Origin: Apiospora phragmitis
Lineage: Eukaryota > Ascomycota > Sordariomycetes > Amphisphaeriales > Apiosporaceae
Assembly: GCA_038363925.1 (NCBI GenBank)
Contig: JAQQWL010000005.1
Coordinates: 3,782,001-3,846,000, forward strand
DNA length: 64,000 nt
Direction of reading: 5' to 3'
Part shown: positions 45,009-58,242 of the stretch, piece by piece
Layout of the letters: each line of letters opens with the position of its first letter
Numbering within the stretch: the first letter of the stretch is position 1
Position numbers and translations under genes: made by a program
The notes under the pieces: generated by a model
The model's input: only the letters and a program-made list of their open reading frames with translations
The model's database searches: none
Told to the model about the DNA's origin: nothing

Positions 45009-45694
45009 TATAACGAACGTTATCTAAGTTTTAAAAGAAACCTAATAAGATATACTAAGGTTTATATTAATAATATAAGAAAGTATCCGAACGTATAATA
45101 AAAGTCGCTTTTATTACTATAATAAGTAATAACTTATAAAAACGAAAGTAATTAAAGTACGCGGGCTTAAAAGTATTTATAATAGTTTCGTTAAAACTAT
45201 TTATTTTACTAATAAATTAAGATTAATATTTAAATTAATTATTAAAATAAAAAATATTTATATAAAATATATAAAGAACGTCCGTCGTTATATATCTAAT
45301 CTCCTCCCTTACTAATCCATTAAAGCGTCCGCTAGCTTACGGTAATCCCGTTATTAGCTCATAGTGATCCATCCTTTGGATCACGGTAATCCATTCTAGC
45401 GGCTTATTTAAGGGCGCCGTAATCCCGTTACTCCTAGCTTACTCGCTAAAGCGGTAGTCTAGTCGCTTTTTCGTCCCGTAGCTCCTTCTTAACTGCTTTC
45501 CCGGGTCGGGTCTATCCTTTCGTTATTTAAAATATCCTCGTAATTATATTTGCGCGTTTTTATAATATAAGAAAGTTTATATTAATATAGCTAGTAGTGC
45601 GGTCGGTAGTTATAACGTCGTAGCCTGGTTGGGGTATAATAGTTCCGTTCCGGCGGGTAGGGTCTTAGCCGCATGGTTAGGTCGGGTTGTAACA
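45009..45694. repeat. right (5') LTR of the gypsy element
   Basis: It begins TATAACGAACG and ends GGTTGTAACA, directly followed by CTTCG. It keeps normal composition in its last 300 bases. Confidence 0.85.
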
Positions 45695-46169
45695 CTTCGT
45701 TTAAAACACTATATTTAATCTTAATATTCGCGGTTTGGGTCTTAAAGTCCGGGTTACGATTAATAAAACGTTTAACCCAGTACTTAGGGACGCGGTCGCC
45801 GCCGCGTAATTTTAAAAAGAGATTAATTATATCTCTTATAATACTAATATTAAGAGGTATTTAAATTAATTATATAATTACGAAACACGTCTTTTTTATT
45901 TAGATTTAATTTATATTACAAATATCGGATTTCATTTCGAGGTTTATTACCGCGGAGTCGGTCGCTTAAAATAGCTCGGAAGACGTCGTACACTTTCGTA
46001 GCAGCTCTTTAACTAATTCGATTCGGACCTTCTCGCGTCGCTTAAATTATTAAAACAATACGATCTTTTTTCGATTAAATCTATATTATGGTTATAAAGA
46101 TATTACGTATTAAAATTTAATTATATAAACTAAAAACAAGAGTAGCCGACTTAATAATAAACCACGTTA

Positions 46170-47345
46170 ATTATAATAGCGTTTTATAATTATAAATAAA
46201 CTTATAAAATATAATTACTTTTTATTATATAAAAAGTCTAGCGATATTAAAAACTTAGCTTATATATTCTTTTATATTATTATTAATTAATACGAGGAAT
46301 AAAAATATTTATTTTTTATTAAGATAAACTATTAATAACCCTTTAAAGGGTCAGCTAATATTAATTACGGCTATATAAATCGAGAAATCAAAAAAATTAT
46401 AAATAACTTTATAATAAAACCTTACTTTTCTTAAAGAATTAAATAAAAAATATAGCGATTAAATAAAATAAAAAAAAACTAATTTTTAAAAATAAAAGTT
46501 TAGCTTTTATAATAAAATATTAAAATTTAATAGTTAAATAATAAATTAAACTTAAAAAAGATTAAATTATTTAAAATTATAAAAGTTATTTTAAAAACTA
46601 ATTACCGATTATTCTTATTTAAAATAATACGAATTTACTTTATATTTTATTATTTAAATAAATTTTTAAAAATACGAAAATTAATATATAATTATAAATT
46701 AAAATAAATTAATATAAGTATAACATTAATAAAGTTATTAATAAAATAAAATAAGTATAAAATAAGTATAAAATTAAGAAAATAAGTATAAAATTAAAAA
46801 ATAATTATTAATAAAATAAAATAAAGCTTTTAATACCTCTTTTAATAAAAGAGCTATTTATTAAAAAATATTATTAAGAAACTCCGGACGATTAGAATAA
46901 AATAAGCTTAAACTTAACTAATAAAAACGGCTTTAACGAGACGTTGAGGTAGACCTCGTTTTAATTAAAAGAGAAGTCCGACGAAAAAATGAAAGGAGCC
47001 TTCGAGACCGGCTTAGCCGCCGCCTCTCGACGAGCCTCCTCCGCCTCCTCGCGTTCGACGCGCTCTAGTTCTTCTATTAAAGAAATCCCACGTCGGATCG
47101 CGCGTATTATTTTATTAAATTATAGTTTCTTCTACTTTCGAAATAAACGATCCTTTATAACAGCCCGCTTTAGCTCCTCTTTCGCCGCGTTTAAATCCCT
47201 TTTTAATCTCGAATAATTATTACTTATAACTTTTAATTAAATAGTTAAAAAGTTTTATACTTTATATATTATACCTTAATTAATTATATTTAATATATAT
47301 ATTATAAACTTATTATAAAATAAAATTTAATTAAAGTTAAAAGTG
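46170..47345 (+). mobile_element. gypsy fragment, pol tail plus antisense ORF
   Basis: The part 46,520-46,700 resembles the end of pol in the plus orientation (compare the reverse complement of 39,400-39,640). On the minus strand 47,216-46,980 is a low-RIP island coding a highly charged helix (L-I-E-E-L-E-R-V-E-R-E). The plus-strand open frame 46,989-47,216 is only its Ser/Arg-rich shadow. The fragment ends near another pogo-type terminal sequence (AATAATAAACCACGT, about 47,370). Confidence 0.55.
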
Positions 47346-47389
47346 ATTAAAGTAAACTATTTAATAATAAACCACGTTAATATTTTTTT

Positions 47390-48064
47390 AAAAGTTAATA
47401 TTTTATAGATTCTTATTTAAAATATTCTAAATTATAAAATATAATTATTTAATATAAAATTAAAAGATATTAATTATTATATAAGTATTTAAATATTAAA
47501 GGTTAAAATTAATAAGTTTATAAAGCTTTTAACTTTTTTAATTATTATTAATTATAAATTATTAAACTATTTATTAAATAAGATTAGTTAATATTCTTTT
47601 ATAATTATTTATAAATTAATAAAGAAAATATATTAATTAATAATTTATTATAAAAAGCTAATAATTTAAAAATAAATAAAACGCTTTATATTTTTTTAAG
47701 CTTATTATTTTTATTATTATATTATTAAATTAATTAAATAATAAAGACTTTTAATTTTACTTTATTAAAAATCTTATTAGTTATTTAAGACCTTAAATAA
47801 TAGTTATCTTTTTATATAAAAACTTTATTTATTTTAATTTAAAGATATATAAATAAAAAACTTAAAAACTTAATAAAATATTTATAATACTTTAAACACG
47901 TTTTATAATAATTAATAAAACTATTTTATAAATTTATATAACTTATTTTAAAATATTTATTACTTATTAAAATATAATAAAGTTAAGTAATTAATAAAAA
48001 TAAAATATTAATAAGTAAAAATTAATAAAGTTAAGTAATTAATAAAAATAAAATATTAATAAAT
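47390..48064. other. unclassified AT-rich sequence
   Basis: No element is recognised. A unit of about 50 bases (AAAGTTAAGTAATTAATAAA and following) occurs twice in tandem at about 47,985-48,080. Confidence 0.5.
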
Positions 48065-49790
48065 AAAAATTAATAAAGTATTTTACTTTTATTATATTTT
48101 AATACTTTTATATAAAATAATTTCATTATAACCTTTAAATTAATTAAAATTACTCGATATTTAATTCGCTACTTAATTTTATATCCTTTTCGTATAATTT
48201 TATATCATAACTCATTTCACCGTAAATATCGTACTATCTTTTATAAATCGCCCTTTATTTTTACCTTTATTAATTATTAAACTCTTTTTTTACTTTCTTT
48301 TATATTTTTTAATAATAGTGCTCTTTTAAATTAAACTCTCGACTATTTCACATTTCGGCGCTTTAAAAAAAGCTAAATGAAGCTTTTTAAAAATATATTT
48401 TCGACTATATATAAAAGCTGTGTTATTTATACTTTTTATTATTTAATTTATAATATTTAAAATTTATATCAAAAAACCGTTTTTTATAAATAAAAACTTT
48501 ACTTTTATTTAATTAAGTATATAATTATTTATTAAATAATAAATAATATTTAAAGGTTATAAGTATTAATTATATTTAAACGTAATAAACTAAGTATAAA
48601 CGTTTAAAAATATATATTTAACTTACTAATCACTTTATTTAAATAATAAAATATTAGATTAAATATATTAAATTTAAACCTAATATTAATGTTTATAAAA
48701 ATAATAAAGTATATAGCTTAAAAAATAATAAAAAATCTTTATATTATAATATAATTTATTATTAATTTAATAAATAACTTAATTTATTTTAAATATACGT
48801 ATTTTAATAGTAAATAAAGTTCTATATTTAGTAATTAAAATAAAATAAATAAATAAAGAGGTATATAAAATATATTATTATCATTATTTTTATAACATAT
48901 TTTTAATTACGTTAAAATATAGCTTTTATAACTGTTAAAGATTAAAAAGCGATAATAATTTTTCGTTTATAATTTTATATATTTATTAAAGTATTTAATT
49001 TAATTTAAGCTTATATCATTATTAACTAAGCTATTAAAAGTCGGTTTAATTACTTAGTTGCTTAATAAATTATATTTTTAAGCTTAGTTTATTAAGAATT
49101 ATTAATTTTAAACGATTATAAACGTCGAGAGATATTAATATTTAAAATTAATATATTTAATAACTATTAATTATTCTTAATTATTAAGTTAAACTAATTT
49201 CGTTTTTTATATTAATAGGCGAGTATTAGAACGAGTATTAACTTCGTCGTATTTATTATAAAGCTAGGTTTATTAAAATTATATATATTTTTATTAAGAA
49301 TATAGTATTTCGCCTTAATATTTATAATTAGGTTAAATCTTTATAAAAAGCCTTTTAATAATTATATTAATAGTTTATTTTAATTTAAAATCCGGATTAT
49401 TAATAAATCGCTTAATTTAATATTTATTAACGCGTTTATCGCCCCTCGATTTAAAAAAGAGTTTAATTATATTTTTTATACTAGTAATATTATATAGTAT
49501 TTTATAAATATTTAAATTATATATTTATAAAGCAGCTCTTTTTTATTTAAGTTTAATTTATATTATAAATATTAAATTTAGCGTCGTAAAACTCCGCCGT
49601 AAATTACGTAATATAAAGTAGTTTTAAAAACGTCGTATATTCTTTTAATAACTCTTTCTATTATTAAATTTAATTAGTTTCGTATCGTTTAAATTATTAA
49701 TATAATTTTATTTTAAAATAAGTTAAGTATTATGGTTATTAAGTTACTACGCCTTAAAATTTACTTAATATTAAAAATAATTAAAAATAA
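48065..49790 (-). mobile_element. family-2 Fot1/pogo-like element, copy 3
   Basis: It aligns end to end with the split copy at 36,663-46,167, reading across the site where the gypsy element is inserted there (compare 49,280-49,330). It therefore shows the empty site. The terminal repeats are badly decayed. The coding strand is minus. Confidence 0.7.
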
Positions 49791-49875
49791 ACTATTTAAT
49801 AATATAAACTATTTAATAATATAAACTATTTAATAATATAAACTATTTAATAATATAAACTATTTAATAATTATA
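49785..49875. repeat. 17-bp tandem repeat from a pogo terminus
   Basis: The unit AAACTATTTAATAATAT occurs about five times at the right end of copy 3. It resembles part of the pogo terminal sequence and was probably amplified by slippage. Confidence 0.9.
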
Positions 49876-49963
49876 GACTTTTTATAATAAATTATATAAA
49901 ATATTAAGCTATTTAGTTTTTTTTAAATTATTTTAAAATATAATTACTATAAACTTAAAAATA

Positions 49964-51577
49964 ACGTAGTTTACTACTAAGTCGGCTATATTACTAAATC
50001 GGCCACTCGTTTTTTTAATTTACGTAATTAAACTTTAATAAGTAATATCTTTATAACTATACTACCGATTTAATAGAAAAAAGATGGTATCGTTTTAATA
50101 ATTTAAGCTACGCGAAAAGGTTCGAATCGAATTAGCTAAAGACCTATAACGAAAGTGTACGATATCCCTCGAACTATTCTAAGCGACCGATTCCTCGATA
50201 CTAAACCTCGACGCGAAATCCGATATTCATAATATAAATTAAATTTAATTAAAAAAAGAGGTGCTTTATAATTATATAATTATTCTCTTTATAAGATCGC
50301 GCGGCGGCGACCGTATTAATAAGTATTAAATTAAACGCTTTATTAATTATAACCTAGAGTTTAAAACTTAAATAAATCGTTAATACGATTATTAAAAGGC
50401 TTTTTATAAAAATATAAGTATTATTTCCGGCTAATTCGCCTTAATCGTGAATATTAAAATTAAATACGATATTTTAAATAAAATATATAAAGTTTTAACG
50501 AAACCGGTTTTATAATAAATATAATAGGGTTAATACTCGCCGTAATAAGCGCTAACTATTATAAAAAAGCGAAAGCAGTTTAGCTTTATAATCGGGAATA
50601 ATTAACGGCTATTAAATATATTAATTTATGAAGCTAATATATTTCGCCGTTTTTTATTAATTAAAATTAATATTACCCCGTAAATTAATTTCGTAAATAC
50701 GACCTACTAGGCGATTAAGTAATTAAATCGACTTTTAACGGATAGACCGATAGCGAAATAAGCTTAAACTAAATTCGATACTTCAATAAATATATTAAAG
50801 CGCGGACGAAAGGCCCCTATCGCTTCATAATCTTAAACGGTTATAAAAGCTATATTTCGGCCGAATTCGAGAAATATTATAAAAATATAATATTAAGTTT
50901 AAATTTAATATATCTAGTTTAATACTTTATTATTTCAACGAAATAATTAATAAATTAAATATACGTTTTTAAACACTTATACCTAGTTCGTCGCGTTCGA
51001 AAACGGCTAGTATTTATAGCTTTTAAATATTATTTAACCCTTAATAAACGATTAAATATTTATTATTATTTAAAATAAAGTTTTTACTTATTTAAAAAGC
51101 TCTTTAATATTAATTTTAAATATTATAAACTAAATAATAATAAATATATATTTAATAATATATAAAATAACCCTTATAAAGGATTAAATATATACTTTAT
51201 TAAAAGTTAATTTAATATTCTTTAAACGTTAAAAAAATTAAAAAATCGCGCGTTTAATTTAGAAAAGCTCTTACTATATAAAAATTTCAAAAGTTATAAG
51301 ACGAGAAGCTAAAAAGGAAGCGTTTAGCGATTAATAAATACGGAACAAGTATTCCGTCGAAGCGGAAGGCGACTAGTAGAAGGCGCTATAGTATTTACGG
51401 CGAAATAATTTATAATACGCGAATATATAAAAAGAATATAAAATTAAGTAGCGAATTAAATAGAGAGTAATTTTAATTAATTTAAATCGGTAAGGTTAAA
51501 TTAATTTATATAGAAGTAATAAAATATAAAAAAAGTGGCCGATTTAATAATATATTAGACTTAGTAATAAACTATTC
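49964..51577 (+). mobile_element. family-2 Fot1/pogo-like element, complete copy
   Basis: This 1.61-kb copy is flanked by TA and bounded by inverted repeats of about 50 bp (left ACGTAGTTTACTACTAAGT; right the inverted, partly mutated match ending near 51,577). On the plus strand about 50,750-50,880 reads T-D-S-E-I-G-L-N-W-I-R-Y-F-N-K-Y-T-K-A and then I-I-L-N-G-Y-K-S-Y. This is the RIP-altered catalytic block of DDE_1 (pogo/Fot1) transposases, in which L-D-G-H-x-S-H is usual. Stops are frequent, so it is inactive. Confidence 0.82.
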
Positions 51578-51739
51578 TATATAGTAATTATAAATATTTA
51601 TTATAGTTTTTAATTATTATAAAAATATAATAATATAATAAGGTTTTATTATTATAAGTAATTTTATTAATATAAATAAGTCTATTAATATAAAGAGATT
51701 TATTAATATAAATAAATTATAAGGTTTAAGTTTATATTA

Positions 51740-54640
51740 ATCTTTATAAACTTTATAAAATATTATCGTGCCGTTATATAATAACGTTTTAGTTATTTAA
51801 TTAAAGTAAGTTATAATATTATCTTTTTTTCTTTATAGCTTTATTTTTAAAATAATTAATTCTTATAAGTGTTTTAAGTTTTATTATTTCGTCGAGGTTT
51901 TTAATAAGTTCCCTTCTCTTTTTCTTATTTTATTTTATTATAATATATATTTATTATATGAAGTGGAATTAAAAAGTCTTATAAAACTCGCGAACGTTTT
52001 TTTTAAAAATATATTATTTTTAACGGTCGTACCGCGGACATGCTTTATTCTTATTTTATAATAAAAAGGGTTATAAGATCGCGGATTATTTTGCTTATTA
52101 CGAGGAGTGTGTAAGCCACGGTCGTCTTTAAGATGGCTTATTTATAGCGTCTTTTTAGAAAAGGTTTTTACGTAATAATATAAAGTAGATAAAAACGAGG
52201 AGGAGGCGAGTGAAAGGTTTTTATACGTATATTTAAAATTAACGAAGTTATAGTTTTAATTAATAGAGGCTATTAATATCTTTCGCGGATTTTTAAGATT
52301 TATTATAAAAAAGCGGGGCTTAAATTTATTTAAACGTGGTATATAAATATTAAATTAAGATAATATTATTTTATTAGCTTTAAATAATTACTAGTTATAT
52401 TTTATAAATAACCTCGGTTATATAAAAGTTTTTATTATTATTAATTAAACGTTTTTTAATTTATTTAATGTTTAAAATATTAATAAATTAATCTTTTTTA
52501 AAAGCACTTTTATTTAAAGAGTGTTTTAAAAAAGCGTTAAAAGTTTAAATATTCTTTAAGTATTATTTTCTAATAAGTACCCTCTCTTTTTATTAAATAA
52601 GGTATTAAAAGCTTTAGTTTATTTTTTAATTATTAATAATATTTTCGACTTTATATTAACTTATTTTAATTTTTAATTATATATTAATTAAAATATACTT
52701 AACCTTTAAGTTAAATAATATAATATAAAGTATATTTATATTATTTTAAATAATAATAATTAATAGTTAGTTTTTAAAATAATTTTTATAATTTCAAATA
52801 ATTTAATCTTTTTAAAACTTTAGATTTTCGCTTAGTCGTTTAATTTTAATATTTCGTTATAAAAGGTAATTATTTTTTTCCTTTTTTAAGTTTAATCTCT
52901 TTAACTTTTTTTAGTCGGCTTATCTTTTCCCCGTTTTTTATAGAAAATAAAGTTTTATTATAAAGGAATTTAAAGTTCCTTTAATCTTCTAATTCATATA
53001 ATCGCGATTAATATTAATATTTTTTTTAAAAGTTTTTTTTAATAATTTTTAAATTATACTTATAATTTATTTAAAAGATTAAAATACGCGTAGTTTTATT
53101 CTTAATTTTATTATAAATAATAATAAAACTTAATTATTTTACTTATAATTTATAATAAGATAAATTTTATTTTAAATCTTAATTTATCGGCTTAATTAAT
53201 TTAATTATTTAAAAGTAATAAGCCGTAAATAATTTATATTTAACGCCGAAATACGCTATAAACGATTTTTAAATTTTAGTAGGAAATAGTTTATTTTAAT
53301 TTTAAATAATCTATTTTAATAGCTTATATTAATTAGCGGTAGTATAAATAAATATATAAGGTAAGTTATTAGTATTATTAAAGTTTTATATAGTAAAAAG
53401 TAAGTAAATTTTATTAGTTTATTTATAATTATTAAAATATTATTATAGTTAATTTTAATTAAAGTTTTTTTTTATATTAAAATAGTATTTAAATATAATA
53501 TAATTAGTTATAACTTATTAATTAATTAACATATAAATAAAAATAAAAATATTTTTACTTTATATATATTATAATTTTTTACTCTTTCTTTATATAAAAT
53601 AAGTTATTTATATTAAAAACTTTAATTACTAGAGTATTTTTAATATATAATAATTTATCTTATAAGTTATTAATTAAAAATAAAAAGTATAAGTTTTTAA
53701 TAATAATTTCGTTAAGCATTTAATAATTAATATATATATACTACTAAAGTTTCTCGTTTTTATACGTATTTTATTTATAAAAATTTTTAATATTAATTAA
53801 AAACTTCGCGACTTTTTTTTATATTTCTTTATTTCTATAAGTTATAAATCTTTTATAAACGGTTTTAAATTAATATTAGTTGTTTTTTTAAATTTAAAAA
53901 AGTTAATATTTTATAATTAAATATAGTTTCTTTATATTTCGCTATTAAATAACGCTTTAATATAAACTCTCTTTATATATATTATTAAAATAATATATTT
54001 ATAACTACCTTACTTATTTATTATTTAATATAAAGACTTTTATAAATTCTCTTAATATTATCCCTTTATATTTAATAATAATCGTTTCTCGATTAATATT
54101 TCTTTAAATAAATAATAACCTCTTACGATTAATTAATCATATTATATTATCGTTATTTTTCCCTTTATTTTAATAATATACTTAATACTTATTTTAAAAA
54201 AAGAAAACTTAAATATTATAATTATATATATTACGATTTTTAAAGAAAGTTAAAAAAGTTTACGCTTTTAAATTATTATATTATTTTTAATAAAACTTAA
54301 TTTAATACTTAATATAAAATAATATATAATATTTTATATAAGTAAAGTTTTAATTATAAGTATTATAAATATAATTTATATTTTAAAGCTTAAATTATAT
54401 AATAAAATAACGAAACTAAATAAGCTATTATTTTTATAATAAGTTTTCTTTTATTTTTATTATTAAACTTATTAAATTTATCTTTTAATCCTTTATTATT
54501 TTATTAACTCTTTTTAATTTAAAATGTATAATATTTATTTTATAACTTTTTTTATTAAATTTATCTTAAAATTAATTATACTTACTTTTATTATTATAAA
54601 TATATCGAAATTACTTAACTTTAATAATATAATAAAAGTA
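51740..54640 (-). mobile_element. gypsy fragment (minus orientation)
   Basis: It corresponds to about 38,560-40,300 of the complete element and to scattered later parts: antisense ORF region (about 51,990-52,330), pol end with chromodomain-like tail (about 52,560-52,900) and integrase-side sequence. LTRs are not recognisable. Part of 51,990-52,230 is less RIPed. Confidence 0.6.
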
Positions 54641-57060
54641 TAAAAAGAAAGTTTTAAATTAACGAGATTAATTTCAATAGTATTTAAATTTTAAAGATAT
54701 GTTTATATAAATTTATTAGTATTATCAGCTTTAAAGGTTTTTATTAAAAGGGAATATCGAAATACTTTATTAAAAAATTAAATAATACATATTTAATTAT
54801 TATAATTCTATATAATATAAATATAACGTTATTAAATGAAATAAATATATTAAAGAATTTAAGTTAAAACTAATTATAAAGAAATAATAAAATAAATGTA
54901 AAGCTATTAAATTAAAGGTTAAAACAGTTATTAATCTATCAAATTATTATTAATACTTTAAATACCGTTATAAAAAATAAGGATTTATATTATATATAAA
55001 TATTTCGAGTATTAAACTATATCGTTTAATTTAATTAACGTATTAACTAGTTTTTAAATTATAATTAACTATATTTTATACGACTATTTTAATAAGTTTA
55101 TTATAATATACCTTAATAATATTTTATTTTATTTTAAAAATAAAGAGTAGTATAACGATTACGTAAAGCTAATACTTTTAAAATTATAAGACACTAATTT
55201 ATTAAATAAAATAAAAAGAACGAAGTTTATAAATTATGATTATATTTATAAGATATATAATATATTTCGGATAAATTTTAATTAGCCCTTTAAAAATCTT
55301 AATAATTAAAGGGTAGCTTACGCTTATAAACGCTAGAAAAGTTAAATTTTTTTAAAATTAATTAATTATTATTAGATTTTTATACTTAAAATTAATAAAA
55401 TAGCGATATTTTAAATAAATAAATAAAAAAGCGGAAACCTTTTATAATATAAAGGGGCGAATTTTCAATAAATTAATACTTTATATAATAACCTTTATAA
55501 AACCTTTTAAAATTAAACTTAACGTATTAAACTATATAATTAAAAGGTAATAAAATTAATAAAATAACGTCGAAAAGTTATACCCGTTTTATTTTTTATT
55601 TAAAAGTTAAATAAATTAAAGTTTTATTACTAAATTAATAATAAAAAATTAATAGCTATTATTAAAGCTTATAAGAGTTCAAGATATTATTTTAATAAAA
55701 TAATAAAACTAATAAAGGTTTATAATTTACTTTTTATAATAAAACATTTAAATTAAATAATGAAGCAAAAACTAGATTTTAAAAAATTTGAATTATTTAG
55801 AAACTAACTATTAATTATTATTATTTAAAATAATATAAGTATACTTTATATTTTTTATTTTATTATTTAAATTAAGAGTTAAAAATACCTCGATTAATAT
55901 ATTTTTAATATTTAAATAAATTAATATAAATATAAAATCTAAAAATTATTTATAAACGAACAATAAATCGAGGCTTTTAATACTTTATTTAATAAAAATA
56001 ATACGTATTAAAAAAATAATACTTAAGAATTTAAAAAAATATTTAAAGAATATTATAGAAGAGCTTTAAAAATTTAAATAAACGCGCTTTTAAGAAAAAC
56101 TACCACACTAGGGTTTTAAAAAATAATTAAGTTAAAAAATAATTAATTAATATTATTAAGGATTTTTATATAATTAAAGTTGTTTATAAAATATAACTTA
56201 TAATTATTTAAAGCTAATAAGATTTTATTCTTTTAATTTAATTTATTTATATTATATTTAAATAACTCGTAGCCTCGCCCTTTTATTTTACGATAAATCT
56301 TTTATATTTATAAAAGACGCTTAATAGCTTTTAATAATTAAAACTATAACTTCGTTAATCTTAATTAGAAAAATAAAAGCTTTTTACTCGCTTTTTTTTT
56401 ATTTTTATCAAGCTTATATTACTATATAAAAACCTCTTTTTTAAAAAACGTTACGAGTAAGTCATTATAGAAATAATTACAGCTTATATACTTTTAGTAA
56501 TAAAAATAATAACCCGCGATTTTATAACTCTATTTATTTTTAATATAACGAAATAAAATATATCGGCGAAATAACCGTTAAAAATAATATATTTTTAAAG
56601 AAAAAGATCTTCGCAAGCTTTACGAAACTTTTTAATTCGACTTAATATAATAAATATATATTATAATAAAAATAAAACCGAAAGAATTTATTAAGAATTT
56701 ACCGAAATAATAGAATTAAAAACTCTTATAAGAATTAATTATTTTAAAAATAAAGCTATAAAAAAAATATAAAATCTTATAACTTAGCTTAATTATATAA
56801 CTAAACTTTATTATAAAATAATATAATTATATCTTACGGCATTTATAAAAATTAATAAGAATTAAAAAAAACCTTATAGATTAATATTAATAAACTTATT
56901 TATAATAACGGATTTATTTATAATAATTAAAAACTATAATAACTACCTTTAATTAATAACCCACGATTAATTTATAATAATTAATTTATAATAACTAAGA
57001 TATAATAACTAGTATAAGATAATTTATATATAAGATAATTATTATCAGTTAAAAATAAAA
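54640..57060 (+). mobile_element. gypsy fragment (plus orientation)
   Basis: This copy is inverted relative to the previous fragment. On the plus strand about 55,095-55,150 reads I-I-I-Y-L-N-N-I-L, the RIP-altered YxDD region of reverse transcriptase. The pol end lies at about 55,750-55,950. The antisense ORF remnant follows at about 56,250-56,700 on the minus strand. Confidence 0.6.
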
Positions 57061-57099
57061 GTAACGAATTATAATAATTTAAGTAATTTAATAATAAAG

Positions 57100-57842
57100 A
57101 GTTTATAGTTTTTTAAATAATTTAAAACCGTGATTAAAAAAAAAGAATATATATATATATAATTATAAAAACTTTTTATTTTAATAAGTTTATTATATAA
57201 ATATTTTTACTTAATTAATTTTATTATTATATTACGAATTAGTATTATTATTTAATATATTAATAAAGCGTTCTTTTTATTATAAATTTAAATCTTTTTT
57301 TAATATTATTATTATAAACTTAAATATATTTTATTAAATTTATTTTAAAACCTTCATAGCATTTATTATAATAAGGTATATTTAAAATAATTAATTATTC
57401 GTTAGTTTTTTAGTTTTAAAGCTTAATAATTTTATTTATAAAATTTTTATTAATATATTAATAAATCGTTTATAATTCGCTTATTGCTTTTATTAATTTA
57501 TCATATTTTTATTATTATTAAAACTATTATATAATAAAATAAATTCTTTATATATTATTATAACGCTTTAATAAAAATTTTTTAAATTTAAATACTTTTA
57601 AGATTTATTTAATTCCCTCTTTATTTATTAAATATATAATGTACTTATTTTATTATAAACTATTTAAAATAAGTTATTATGATCGGTTATAAAATTACTT
57701 TTTTTAATAATTATTATAAAAGTGTCTTTATTTTAAGTCGTATTAATAGATTATCTTTAAGAGATTTTTTTAAAACCCTTTTTTAAAAGATTATTACTTT
57801 TAAGCGTAACTCCTTTATTTCTAATAATTATAATAAACAATA
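57100..57842 (-). mobile_element. gypsy gag-side fragment
   Basis: The sequence matches the gag side of the complete element (about 43,400-43,900) in the same orientation and ends directly at the LTR starting at 57,843. The LTR may be shared by this fragment and the copy to its right. Confidence 0.45.
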
Positions 57843-58242
57843 TATAATAAACGCTATTTAAGTTTTAAATAAAACCTAATAATATATAGTTAGATTTATA
57901 TTAATAATATAAGAAAGTATTTAAATATACGATAAAAAACGGTTTATTAATATAAGTAGTAATATATAACTCGTTTCTTAATTTAATCGTATCTTATTAA
58001 TATATTCGTATTATTTATTTTATATTAGTTTTAAATATTAAATTAAAATAGTTATATTAATTATTAATATAATTTTATTTTAATAATTATTTAATAATAC
58101 CTAAGGTCTTATTATTATAAATTAGGTAATAAGCGCTAATTAACGGTGTTAATTTAAATTTAAAATTTCATAAGTATTTTAAGTTATTTTAATATCGTTT
58201 TTGAAATAAGTTTTAGCCGTATAATTAAACTAAGCTATACCA
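57843..58242. repeat. gypsy LTR, shortened to about 400 bp
   Basis: It begins TATAATAAACGCTATTTAAG, a RIPed form of the LTR start at 37,921, keeps the TTTATATTAATAATA string, and ends near CTATACCA before a TTATCTTTTTTCC tract like the polypurine complement at 38,606. It is about 285 bp shorter than the other LTRs. Confidence 0.6.

Larger units (their letters stand above)
37921..45694 (-). mobile_element. complete Ty3/gypsy chromovirus-type LTR retrotransposon, RIPed
   Basis: The 7.77-kb element has 685/686-bp LTRs (37,921-38,605 and 45,009-45,694) and the target duplication CTTCG (37,916-37,920 and 45,695-45,699). On the minus strand the order is 5' LTR, gag-like part (about 43,400-44,900), pol, and chromodomain-like tail. 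Reverse transcriptase carries Y-L-N-D at 41,562-41,573, a RIP-altered YxDD box. Near 39,270-39,430 the frame reads K-G-Y-P-L-E-N-N-T, typical of a chromodomain. A purine tract on the minus strand lies next to the left LTR (38,606-38,620), as expected for the polypurine tract. Many stop codons make it inactive. The right LTR is much less mutated than the left one. Confidence 0.88.
36663..46167 (-). mobile_element. family-2 Fot1/pogo-like element split by a gypsy insertion
   Basis: The left terminal repeat (TA, then ACGTGGTTTATTACTAAGT) is at 36,661 and the right one (ACTTAATAATAAACCACGT, then TA) ends at 46,167-46,169. Removing the gypsy element 37,921-45,694 and one target-site copy leaves about 1.73 kb, the same size as the other family-2 copies. 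The flanking TA is the target duplication expected for the Tc1/mariner-pogo superfamily. The coding strand is minus, judged from the transposase reading of the copy at 49,964. Confidence 0.75.

Noticed and set aside
45673..45864. 63-codon open frame across the right LTR end
   Set aside because: It runs from the LTR over the target duplication into the pogo flank, so it cannot be a real gene.
46989..47216. Ser/Arg-rich plus-strand open frame of 75 codons
   Set aside because: The minus strand of the same DNA encodes the charged helix of the gypsy antisense ORF; this frame is its shadow.
49785..49875. Regular 17-bp repeats as a CRISPR-like array
   Set aside because: The units are directly adjacent without spacers and lie in fungal transposon DNA; a simple tandem repeat.
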